From assembly GCA_032629725.1 (NCBI GenBank), contig JAFEVB010000015.1, forward strand, positions 1,426,001 through 1,490,000: a stretch of 64,000 nucleotides of DNA, read 5' to 3'. Source of the stretch: Gremmenia infestans (Eukaryota > Ascomycota > Leotiomycetes > Helotiales > Hamatocanthoscyphaceae). Shown piece by piece: positions 34,469 through 45,350 of this stretch (position 1 is the first letter of the stretch; the number at the start of each line of letters is the position of its first letter). Both the position numbers and the translations under genes were made by a program. The notes beneath the pieces are model-generated. The model was given only the letters and a program-made list of their open reading frames with translations, made no database searches and was not told the DNA's origin.

Positions 34469-36324
34469 TCATTCAATAACATCAATATCCCCAACCAAGG
34501 CAGCAAAATCCACATCCCTCTTCCCAACAGTATCAAATTTCCACTTCACATTCTCCCAGCCTTTCCTCCTGCTAATATCAACCTCTACATCCCCCAGCGG
34601 TTTCCTCACCGCCGTTCCCAGCTTCATGAATGCCCTCTCGGGCACCTTGAATCCCTGCACGTCAAATCCCAACACGATAGCTGCCACGAACGACATGACT
34701 TCCGTGATGGCAAAATGGCGGCCGGGGCAAAGGTGTTTGCCACCGCCAAAGGGCAAGTAGCCCTGCGCTTGCCTTTTCCGGGTTTCCTTATCCAGGGCGA
34801 ATTTCGTACTCGGCAAGAAGCGCCGTGGGTTGAAGGAATTCACATCTAGGCCCCAGATGCTGCTTGATGAATGGGTTATGCCCGAGGGGAGTTGGATGAC
34901 GGCTGGGGATTGGAGATAATAGGGTGGTTGCGAGGGCGTGGAGAGTGTGGTGGGTGATATGACGCTTCTGACAGACGTAGCTGCTCCTACAAATCGGAGC
35001 GTTTCGTGGAAAGTGGAGAGAAGAAGTGGACAGTTTGACTGGAAGAGCGTGATATCCATAACTGCATACTCTTCCCCTGTCTCAGCTGACTTCCTCCTCT
35101 CTACTATCCCTTCTACCTCGGTGCGTATTTCTTCGAGCAGAGAGGCGTCGGACAGAATGTAAGAAAGCTGCCAGAAAGATACAGGAACTGTGTTGGTGGT
35201 AGCTAAAAACAAGGTTGAGATTTCAAAGTTGGCGATATCACTATCGCTGAAGCCCCATTTCTTACATGTCGCAAGATGGGAATGTATAAGTCTACTGGCT
35301 GATTGATCATGGTGGTTGACATAATATTTGGCAAAAGCAGCCCTCAAAGCACTCCGGCCATGATATGCTTTCGGGCAGATGAAAGTAGGAAGCAATTGAA
35401 GCATGAGGAGAGTTGCGTCAGACTCGAAATCCCTGTCTCTGAATTAGCAAGATATAGACGCGATGTATTGACGTGAAAAGTGGGACAAGACGAGTACTGG
35501 GACATACCAAAGTGCGTCGACAAGCTTCGGGTCACTAGAAAAGGGGTTCTCTGGGCCATATATAGCTTCCGCCGATGCAGTTGTAAGGACTTCTCTTGTC
35601 CACTTATACAGCTCTACTTTCCCACTTCGGCCCAAATCATCGAGAGATCCTGCCACTCTGTCCAAAACCTCTGATTTCAACTCACGAAGCGCTGGGCCGG
35701 GAGACAGAATTTCGATCATGAGGTCATGATGGTCATTCAAAAACGAATCCCCACTATTTCCATTCAAAGGAGGTCCATTGGGGTCATATCCTGGAGCCGT
35801 CTCTCCACGCATAATCTTCATTCCAGCCTCGCTAATTCCAAACAGGCGTTCTGAAGATTCGACAACAAATGTCCCAAAATCAAATGCTTTGGTGTTCCGG
35901 TAGGCCGCTTGAATTAATGCTGGGTCGCAAATAACGTAGATGCGCGAAGAGAAAATTCTAAGAGTGAAGGCTGGCCATGAAGGTCGTTTGGAACTGGAGG
36001 GTCATGAACATCAGTATGTGACGGGAGCAAGCCTGACATCGAGGTCCTGTTATGAAAGGCCACGGTTTCAATATACCTCAGCATCTGCATGTATCCAACT
36101 TGCCATCTCAGCATTCCTATCAAATGGCCAAAGAGTGGAATCTTTGAGGTCAGGACCGGTGGTTCCCTGTTCTCTAACGTGCTCTTCCGTTGCCCTCTCC
36201 TGTAGACGATAGCAACACTCAGAGAGAACAGAATGGCAAGGATTGTTGGCCGAAGCATGCTGGTGTTGTGATATTGTAAATCTACAGCTGTAGCGACAGA
36301 TTGAGTGGTAACATTTATATCCAT
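34469..36324 (-). CDS. Cytochrome P450, CYP7/CYP8-like
   Basis: Membrane-anchored heme monooxygenase. Exons: complement(34469..35432, 35508..35957, 36077..36324), 553 residues. A hydrophobic anchor is visible near the start (TILAILFSLSVAIVY), then a hinge PPVLTSKIPLFGHLIGML. The K-helix ExxR is at 376-379 (HETLR) and the heme-binding loop FGGGKHLCPGRHFA has the axial Cys at about 468. The I-helix lacks the usual acidic-Thr pair; it reads LATTNTVPVSFW, like the Asn-containing I-helix of CYP7/CYP8 enzymes, which act on sterols or isomerise endoperoxides. That suggests sterol-like or lipid-like substrates, but it is inference. Both joins were chosen by frame (MLRRIFSS and ALWDFESD). No other biosynthetic genes flank it. 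The upstream region lies toward the LOV gene end. Confidence 0.9.
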
Positions 36325-36499
36325 CGCATCGCGTCCACATGAGCTTCTGCGCTCTAAAAGTAGTAGCTTGCTGTGGAGCTAAAGAGTAGTGCCCCAGAGC
36401 GGTAACGATAACATGCCTCTTATGATATAAAATAGTACCGGTACTTGTAAGCCTAGCTCGTGAAGAAAGCAGTGAAAGATGTTCAGAAGACAAGACAGG

Positions 36500-36524
36500 A
36501 GAAAGAGAAAGAGAAAGAGAAAAC
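36500..36524. repeat. GAGAAA hexanucleotide repeat
   Basis: About four tandem GAGAAA units, located some 180 bp upstream of the P450 start. Visible directly. Confidence 0.75.
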
Positions 36525-36840
36525 ATTCAATCGGATACAAACAAGAGCTGGCGTCCTTGGCCAGTCTTTGTACTGTACTACACGTTCGGTTCGGTACCTC
36601 GCGTAGAGTTGCATGCAAGACAGGAAGAGAAGCCACACCACATGTTTAATAAGCATAAGAGGGAGGGGGGATGATTTAAAAACAGCCTTAAAACAGAGAA
36701 CCAATGGGTTTAAACAGACCGTGAATGAAGTGACTCTTAGAAGAAAGGGTTTGAAACTCGGTACAGACACAGACCCCTCAACGCCGCGTGCCAAGGCCCC
36801 TTTGTTCGGGAAGCAGGACATCCGAGCCTCGCCTCGCCTC

Positions 36841-36865
36841 GTCACGTCACGTCACGTCACGTCAC
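36841..36865. repeat. GTCAC pentanucleotide repeat
   Basis: Five perfect GTCAC units, directly preceded by three GCCTC units, about 520 bp upstream of the P450 start. Confidence 0.8.
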
Positions 36866-37221
36866 ATCTTGACTCGCCGCATTAGAGTCGGTGTCGGTAT
36901 GGTTTGCAACTTCAAAAACAAGCTTCGGATTAGCCCAGCCCGATGCAGATCGTACACACATTTCATGGGGTTGCCGTAAGTCGACTTGAAAAATTACTGT
37001 AAATAAGTCGATTTACGCTAATCGAATCGGGAAGGCATGATAATTTGTTCACAGCGAGGCACTTCCATCTCCATACAAATATGGAGGAGGCAGTTGGGAA
37101 GGAAGAAGGAGTGGTAATAGTAGCGAGCTGACCCATATCCTCTTTCGGCAAGATACGTACACCTCCGACTTGGCTATATACCGAACGCAACTGCAAATAA
37201 GGAGGCTGTTACTGGCAAGCC

Positions 37222-37244
37222 ATATATATATATATATATATATA
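37222..37244. repeat. AT dinucleotide microsatellite
   Basis: An uninterrupted run of about 11 AT units downstream of the RGS-LOV gene. Likely length-variable between strains. Confidence 0.85.
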
Positions 37245-37554
37245 CGACCTCATGAATCATTTGCAAAGATACATTCTTGATTTTCTTGACTGGGGCATAT
37301 CAATCATAATTAGGCTTCAACTATAGCTAAAAATATATCCATGTTACAAACTTCGAAAGCCCAGCTTTCTTGTCCTCCTTGATTGATCGCCTACCTAATC
37401 TTAGAATCATCCTTGGTATCGTACAACATTATACAGAGCCCAACCCTCCTTTGCCAACAAAGTTTTAATCGTAAAGTACATAAACCAGCCTCTTTCCATT
37501 ATAAATATGCGAGATGCTTTCGCTCTTTCAACCAAACTCCCTTCGTCCCACAAA

Positions 37555-39980
37555 TCAGATTCTCAAGCTGTATAAACTACCTTCTCCTTCTAGATCGACC
37601 GTATGCTGACTGATGATGCTTGACTGGTTTCTAAGGGTTGGCTCCCTTGACCGGCCGCCATTTGTGAGGGCAAAGTCCCTCAGACTGGCGTCTTCTTGCA
37701 TGCCAAAGGGCGTCGGAGCTCTCGAGCTCCTAGTTGTCGAATCGACTGGAGGCGCCATCTTGTATCGCTTTTCGCTGGTTTCTTCATCCACAATCACCAC
37801 CATCCAGACGCCAATGCTGCGATTGCTTCCTTGCAAAGGCGTGCAGTGGATCCATCTATTCCGACCTTCGTTATCTTGCTTCGTAACCCACCGTACTTTA
37901 GCTGTAACTCCCCGACCATCAGCAAATGCTTGAGTTAGCTCGTCTCGAACTCTGTTCGAACCCCCGATTCTAGCCATGAATGGGCTCTGGAGAATGCCTG
38001 GAACACGAAGAGTAGGACTCGCGAACAGGATTCTTAAGCTTGGGTACGGTCGGACAAGTAGGTAGTTCTCGTAAATGCCGGTGAGCTTGCCGCTGACACG
38101 AGACCTCGGACTAAAACCCTTGGGAGCATCAGGGCTGTCGTTGATGAGCAGTCTAGGCTTGTTCCAATTTGCGCCTAGGGGGTTTGTATCTAGGTGTTCT
38201 TCCTCGGTTTCTTTGTGCATCTTCCCTCCATATTTTCGAACGGTGTTCAGTTCCTGCAAGTTCAGCATGCCGCTCAACTCTTGAAATTCGTCCTTAGGGG
38301 ATTCCACAGGCAAATCACCCTTTCTCTTCATTTCTTCGTCGCTGTCGGATTGGATCACGAGACGGTGAAGTGACTCCATATCGGAGCACTCTTTGACCAG
38401 ACCAGATACGTCGACCTGCGCCCCAATAAAATATCTGATTGTTCCCCGACTGTCGCAAAGAGGAGCCATCATCAACAAGTTCATGAATGGTGATCCATCC
38501 CGTCGGCTTATATCACTAATTAGCTCTTGAAACTGGCTTCAACTAAGATGTACTCACTAATTCAAGAAAACCTCATAATGTTCTTTGCCAGCTAGAAGCG
38601 TGTCCCTCAACCTTCTGACGCTATGCTTACTGGTCTTTGGCCCTTGAAGGAACCGGCAGTTGCGGCCAATTACGTAAGACATGCCATATTGCGTGGTGCG
38701 ATGAAATTCTGGCAATATGTAAGTAGCTGTGATATAATTTTTGGCTCATGAAATACCTTCAGAAGCAAAGACGATAGGATTGTCAGGCCTCGAAGGATCA
38801 GTCAAGCAGAACACTTCCGCAAGTCCCTCCGATGCTTCTCTTAGATGCGGAGGTAGTGTGCCTGTGATCCTCTTTTGTATTGACACGCTGACGGTTTGAA
38901 TATACAAGTGTGCAACATACGCCGGCAGATCCTCGCGGACCATTGCATCAAAGGCCTGCTTGGCCTTTTGCTCCAAGTCTTCATTCAAGGTCGACTTCGC
39001 AGTGCTGGACGTGAAGTCAAACCCATCGATAGGTTCTAATGCCTCTGCGATTGCATTTGAATAGCTAATAGCTTTCAGAGCTTTGATTGCATCAAGATAA
39101 TATACGAGGATTGGAACCGAAGAAGCTCTACTAGTGCTTAAAAAAGCCGAGAATCGTAGTAAGAGGGATGGGTCATTGAATATTATTTGTAGATGTTCGG
39201 TTGAAAAGAGCTGTTCGGATCGCGTTTCAAGCGAGTATTGAATAGGCCCAACATCGGGAGGAGCTACCAGGTCGAAGGACCCTGGATCTATGTCTTCTTC
39301 GCCCAAGGGCTCCAGGTGATCACGTTCATCTTGGCCTTTCTGCTGAAGTGGCAGGAGAGGGGTCCCAATGGAGGTCTGATAGGTTGATGCGGAGTCGGCT
39401 TGAGAGAAGGGTTCGGAACCAAAGGTGGAAAGAGCGGGGTTTTCGGATGAATCTCTTGGGGAGTCGATCTCTCTGCGCGTACGATATTCCTTGCTGCTTA
39501 AAAGGAATCAGTAAGCAGGCCACGGAATGGTTCACGAAATGCACAATTTCGCAACATCTCGTCTCTAGAGAAGTAGATATACGCTTTCGGAATCATCTGA
39601 TATCGGTGACCCTTGCTGATGCCGAGCGCCTAGCAAGTCAAGTACATCAACTTATGTACCTCTGTCTTAGCCCCACCGACTCCTCCTACTTGTGCTAAAG
39701 TATCGTTGTACGTTGTGATTCTCAAAATCATGATCTACGAACTTGCAACATACCTCACTCGTTCTGGAAATTCCAGAGGCTCTCTGAACTCCTTTTGTGC
39801 CTTGATAATTCGGACATGCGAACTGCCTGGTCTCGGTGGCTCATCGAATGATTGCGGGGTAGGCGAGGCTCTATAAGCGTCGGACTTGTGGAAAGGAATA
39901 TTTCTGATTTCGGCAGCCATCGTATCTGGGTTTGGGGGGCGTGGGAAAGGGAAATGGACTGGGAATGGGAGTTCAGACAT
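37555..39980 (-). CDS. RGS-LOV photoreceptor (BcLOV4-like)
   Basis: Predicted blue-light sensor combining a regulator-of-G-protein-signalling domain with a flavin-binding LOV domain. Exons: complement(37555..38506, 38558..38708, 38757..39493, 39754..39980), 688 residues from MSELPFP. An RGS-like helical domain spans about 173-280 (SEQLFSTEHLQIIFNDPSLLLRF, in part). The LOV domain spans about 297-410. The joins rebuild its core: IGRNCRFLQGPKT with the adduct-forming Cys at residue 339, then NYRRDGSPFMNLL, and YFIGAQVDV, which carries the flavin-contacting Gln. A C-terminal module of about 250 residues contains a second conserved block (YENYLLVRPYPSLRILFASP). This order is that of BcLOV4 from Botrytis, known to move to anionic membrane lipids on blue light. 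Membrane recruitment here is inference. The exon 2 acceptor could also be 3 nt earlier. Confidence 0.88.
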
Positions 39981-41878
39981 CAGACGTGAATGACAGAGGA
40001 TGGGAGAAGAATTTAAGAAAACAGATGTAGTCCTAGGCTCGTCATGGAGGTGAAGAGGTTCTAGCTTCAAAGTCCTGTATGTAGTTTAGGCTCTAATATA
40101 CAAGTGGGACGAGGCAGGTACGAATGAGTAAGGTAAGAGCGTCCGACATTAGATGAGGGTTTCCAGTACAGTAAGAGGTATAGCTGAAATGGATCTTCAC
40201 AAGGTATATTGTACGTATATGACTTCTCCGGTACAAGGGACTGAGTGACCAATGGATTACCCTGGCAAGCTAAAGTATAGGATTTTCTGAAGACTACGCT
40301 CTGGGCATGGCTCGGCATTCAATGAATGCCATCCACTACGGTAAAGGTACTTCCGATGGCGTGGGTCTTGGAGCTATTGAATACCTACCAACCCATATTA
40401 AAATTTTACCGTAATACGATATACGACAATCGCCTTGGGGAATTTGAAGGGGTACGTATCCCTTTGAAGTTGGAATATATCGTTTGGCCACAGTATTAAT
40501 TGTAGTTTTCACATACCTGAATTGCCCTTTTTCTTTCTTCCAATAGGCCTGCTGCAGATTGATTGTTTTGATACGATGTGAGGACCATCAAAAGAGATGT
40601 CGTCACGCATAGTCATGCCTCTGGAGCCCCATTTAATCTTCTCGAAACCACGGATCTGGGAGGATCGCTGTACGCAGATCATGAAAACCGATATATCGCA
40701 AGATATGCCGATCTCGACCTCAATTGTTCTCCAATAAGCAAATAATACATGGGGTCCTGAATCGCCGAGGAGGTTCATCACAGTAATAAGGTTTTTTCAA
40801 CGAGGCAGGCTTGCGTAGATCAGTACAGCAAGGATCTCTGATTTGAATTGGGTTGCACGGTCCGGGTCGCTCTAAGTGGGCTGGGATCACCTTATGGGGC
40901 CGCTTCAGTCCCTGCAACGATTAGTGAAGTATAGTGAGCATGACTCGAGATTTATTATACGGAGTATTGCGTATTCCGTATACTGTATTGAGAAACTGGA
41001 AATAATTCGGGGTTTGGCTGATAGGTATCCGGGACGAAATTGTACATTTTGAGCCTTTGCTCTGCATCGACAAGTGTAGAAAAATAAGGCACCTACTACG
41101 TATATGCCACTCTACTTTTTTGTATAAGTTCTTTGGTTTTTTATTACTTCGTAACTACTACCTACTGCCTTACCTACACGGACCGAATTCCGTCTCTTTC
41201 GGCCAAAAACCGGGCTGATCATTTCGGCTAACAAGGCGGGGTTGAAGTCGGAGCACATCCCATTTCGGATGGTCAACCCCGCTCCTCACAACTTTTACAA
41301 GGATACCTAAGATCACGTCGCTTGTGGGGTCGAGACGATCATCCATTTGAGATGACTACTCGCCTCTTTCTTTAAGAGGAAGTTTGACAGCCCCACCTTA
41401 ATTATACCCATAGATATATACTCCGCACCACTCAAGAACTTAGATTTCACTACTACGGGGCTCCTAAGGGGTCCGAACTCACTTTAAGATTGGTTTATTC
41501 TATGGTTTTAAGGATCTATGCTAGGGTAAAGAGCCAGTCAGATCTATAGCATTCTAGCCATCTACGCCAAATAGTGGATCTATAGAGGGGATGTTAGACT
41601 TAAGAAAAAGGCGAGTATCAGCGACATGAATCATATTTACAGTAGATATATACCGGTAGTAAGCAACTTAATTTTACATCAGAACGTTTGTTGACCCCGC
41701 AAATCCCCGTTAAGAAGGGCCTTTGATTAAGTCTTGCCGTCTCTTCTGTTCCTAGGCGCACACTTTGCCCTTGCTATTGCTGGTTGCCGGCAGCATTGCG
41801 GCATAGGTGCGGTGCTTGGACATCGAATCTTCCCTTTGAGGCTAGTGGATATTGTATCAGCTTGGATACGGAGCCCGT
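39981..41878. other. Intergenic, RGS-LOV promoter and DUF3431 3' flank
   Basis: About 1.9 kb with no supported gene. It holds one TACGGAGTA copy (40959-40967) and an inverted repeat around GCGGGGTTGA (41236-41282). Both flanking genes are on the minus strand, so the promoter of the LOV gene occupies the left part. Confidence 0.5.
41236..41282. repeat. Inverted repeat GCGGGGTTGA / TCAACCCCGC
   Basis: Perfect 10-bp arms at 41236-41245 and 41273-41282 with a 27-bp spacer. A related TTGACCCCGC lies at about 41690-41699. It could be a hairpin, a binding site for a dimeric factor, or an element remnant; nothing decides. Confidence 0.55.
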
Positions 41879-43417
41879 TCAAAATCCATCTCCATCTTTC
41901 CATTCTCTTCCAGCTTCTTTGGCCCTGTTTATTGCAAGATCCCCCCTCTCTTTTGCCTGCTGGACCTTCCTCGTCTCCCAGGCTAACATGCCGTTAATTT
42001 TACCTTCCAGCTCCAAATCTTTCCCTACCTCTGGTTCCTCCAGCTCTGTCCCAATTGGTCCATTCTGGTATTCTTCAGTCCTTTGGCGCCAATTTTCCAA
42101 TTGTCCCTGTAGAGCTTCCCGCTCGTCACGGTGAGCGAAGAAATTGGCGTACTCATTCTCCCCACCAAAACAGACCCCAAATCCATCACAGTAGCAGACG
42201 TTTTCTTTTGGACATGAAACACTCTTTCCTGTGAACAGGTAGTGCCACACATACTCCCAGATCCTCCCGCTAATGTAGTCTGAGAGATAAGTTTTCATTA
42301 ACCAATCTCGGCAAAACTGGTATCTTGCTAACGGTTGACTTGTAATAGTCTCTCTCGATATCGCAAATTGTGCACAGCATGGCTGGGCTAGTACATCCGG
42401 TATGTTGTCGAGAGGGAACAGTTCTAGCCATGTCCTTGCGAGCATTGCTTGTTCTTGCTTGTTGATATCTTCTTCGACAATTTTAGGATTCATCCACGAC
42501 GGACAACCAGGGTTCCAATGGCACCGCATGTTCTGCAAACGAATCAGTATGTGTTTTTAGCTATGTTTCAAGAGCTGATAAGTCAAGCCTCAAGAAACAA
42601 AGGGTAGCTCATGACGAACCATATAGCCCTCTCGTTGCACACGCTCCGCCGATAAACGGCTTATCATTTGAACCGCATCGTGGTCGAGTAGGTCGTCGTT
42701 ATGCCAAGCAAACTGATGGGAATGCATGAAAATATTGACATCAGAGAGATTGTTGTAGTGGTCGATGATATATGACAGATACACCATGACTTCGTGTCCT
42801 TTGTTTTTTGGTGGATATAGCTCTGCTGTTGGATCGTCCACAACATATACCGCCTTTCTGAAATGCTCATCATCCTCAAAGTTTTGCTCAAGCCAGCTCA
42901 CGTCCTCTTCCACGGTCCTAGGCATCACAATCGTCTTTGTATAAGATTCGTCTTGTGGTTTGAGCTTCCCAGGTTGAAATGACACCTTAGCCACTGCTCC
43001 TAGATCCATCTGCTGATAAGTCTGCGTTTGTTCTGCAGGGCTAACTGAATCCTCGACTTGTGACATCGCTTCATTCGTCCCCATTTCCGTTGGAGTTTCT
43101 TGTGGGGCGAGTGATTTCGGTGGACCGTCATCCTCGACTTCCAATATCTCTTCAGTCGTGTTCGTTTCACTTGGTATATTTTGTGAAGCAAGCGGGATTG
43201 GTGGATTAAACGCATCCTCAACTTGTAGTTTCCCCTCCATTGTGCTTGGTGCCGTCGGGGTGTGTTTTGAGATGCGTGGATCCGATAAATTCCATGTCAC
43301 CTTCGGCATTCGAGGCGTGACAATCCAGAATATGATGATCATTGCAATAAAGGATATTATGGGTAACCCTCTCTTCGACATCTTCCGAGAGTGCATTTTG
43401 GCATGCAAGAGACTCAT
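41879..43417 (-). CDS. DUF3431 protein with N-terminal membrane anchor
   Basis: Probable type II membrane protein of unknown function. Exons: complement(41879..42532, 42620..43417), 483 residues; the join gives REGYMNMRCHWNPGCPSW, typical of the family. A short basic tail precedes a transmembrane segment (LPIISFIAMIIIFWIV) at about 18-33. A Pro/Thr/Glu-rich stem follows to about residue 150, with repeated QVED/LEVED-like units. The DUF3431 domain (about 170-430) includes YVVDDPTAELYPPKNKGHE, IFMHSHQFAWHNDD, CAQFAISRE and a Cys pair near FGVCFGG. The domain is widespread in fungi and often Golgi- or secretory-located; the layout suggests a stem-anchored luminal enzyme, but no activity is established. 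The first donor is GTTCGT, weaker than usual. Confidence 0.82.
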
Positions 43418-45350
43418 TCTTTCTGGAAACGTACTGCCGTCCTAAATTCCCATTTCATTAGTTGCAACAAATAGAAGTGTAGATTGGTAGTGACGTCTTA
43501 CAGCTATCAGGATATGGGCGCCTCGGATGTCGATAAAAGTACCCCGAGACCTCCAATTTAGGTATGATGTATTCAAGCCTGTCTTTGAAAAAACATGGCC
43601 GAGGGCTTGAGTTTTAAGTTATAAACTTAACCTGGCTGCCACTTCCTAATTTGGGGTCCAGGAGATACATCCTGATCCATTGGTGATTATCACATCTAAA
43701 TCGAGTCAACTCGGAAGTCGCAAGTGAATCCACATTAAAAATCCGAGGTTGATCTATTTACTCGGATTCGCTTAAATGGAAATATTTGGGATGAGGATGA
43801 TAATGGAATGCACTTTACTTTTTTAAGTGCATCGTTGCTCTTCTCAGCTTTATCAATTGGCTCTTAATTTAGACTTGCGCCACAATGGTTCTCTTCGACA
43901 TGTTTCAGATATCCAAGGTGTTCCTTCGAAAGTCTGTCGTCGTCAAGGCTTGTTGTGATTAGTCGCCTGAACGATATAATACCAGCACAAGATCGAGCCT
44001 CGGATAATTCCTACCTGCGCCTTTTGACTGCATGTTACTATGTAAGTATATATCCGTCCATACTGTACTCTTTCTCTCATCAGCCTCATAGTTAGAGCTC
44101 ATAAATATACGAGCGTCTCAAACGTCGTTCCTTCCTTTCCGTCTCCTTCGCTCGCTTCGCGAGTCCGCAAACAAGCTTAAAATCTCAGACGCATACTTGG
44201 GTTTATTCTAGACGCCTTCCCTCGTAGGTTAAACCTCACCCAAGGTAAGGTATTAGGTATAGGTTTTTTACGGTTGCCTAAAATGATTATAGTTCTTGGC
44301 GCATTAAAAGATCGAACAAGAGAGATCCTTTGCTATGTCAGCAGCCTGCTGCCAATCACCAGAACCTCCTCGTATTTCTCACACTTCAATGATTTCTACT
44401 AAATGATCCAAAAAGCTTCTATCTATAGCTAGGCACCATTGTATTATGAACACTTCCTCTATGCTTAGAAATCCAAACCCAAAGTTGCGCTTAGGCTTAC
44501 TGTCCTAGAAGCCCACAGCCCACATCTCCACCTCAAAGTCGACCGCCTCAAGCGAGATCCGAAGTTCGAATCCGAAGCCATATTTAGAAACCCGGACTAC
44601 ATTAATCATTCAGGTATAAAAATAGCTACCACTATTTTTCACATATAGCTCAGAAGATAAGCAGCTGTTTTTTCGATGCAATTCAAAATGGGTCGCTTGT
44701 TTCGTTAACATAATCTTCGACTTGTTCACCTTAGGATCTGGAGGCAGATAAACCTACTCCTGGCTCGTGCTTGACACTTGGTGCATCAGAAGCGGCACTT
44801 ATTATCATTGGATTTTAGGTCACCTGGCATGTAATAAATTAATGTCGCTATTAAGGTTTCTGCTATGAGAAAGAATAAGACGGATGAGAGTAAGGTAACA
44901 AGAAGAAGTGCTTGGCTTAAAATCTTCCAACGTTCCAGTATTAAGACGACTTCGATTTCAAGCCCTTGAAAATGTTAGAAGGGGCGCTCCTACAGGAGCA
45001 GCATAGCCTGGAAGGCCTATATAGACAGCATACTTCCCACTGTATAACATCAGTCAATTCAAGCATTTACACCCTGAATCTATAGCCAGAATCATTGCAT
45101 ACACAGCCTAGAAACAGCAGAAAATACCATCAAACGAGACTTCTCACATTTATCGAATTGCATTTACAAAATGAAAAAAATCAAAGTTAATGAAGACAGT
45201 ACTACACTCAACTTGAAATTCGTCGTGCTTTAGAATATTTATATTGTTTTGGTAAGTTATTATACATTTTGTTCAACGAGGCCAGAACGCCAATAAGACT
45301 TCCCAGCCAGCCGGAGAGCCCTCCAATCCAATAACGCCGGAATCAGGTCA
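43418..45350. other. Gene-free region between DUF3431 and 7TM genes
   Basis: About 1.9 kb, AT-rich in parts, with no recognisable gene. A few short stretches around 44740-44840 hint at coding residues (DTWCI, WILGHLAC), possibly decayed retroelement sequence, but too little remains to name it. Confidence 0.4.

Larger units (their letters stand above)
36325..37554. other. Intergenic, P450 promoter and RGS-LOV 3' flank
   Basis: About 1.2 kb with several simple repeats (GAGAAA, GTCAC and AT, listed separately) and no supported coding sequence. Confidence 0.5.

Noticed and set aside
36841..36865. GTCAC repeats as a CRISPR-like array
   Set aside because: Pure tandem pentamers without spacers, in a eukaryote.
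44541..44580. AGTTCGAATCCG, a T-loop-like box
   Set aside because: No A box, stems or acceptor pairing around it, so not a tRNA.
44740..45060. Possible Copia-type integrase remnant
   Set aside because: Only two short suggestive words (DTWCI and WILGHL) with stops between; too little to name a family.
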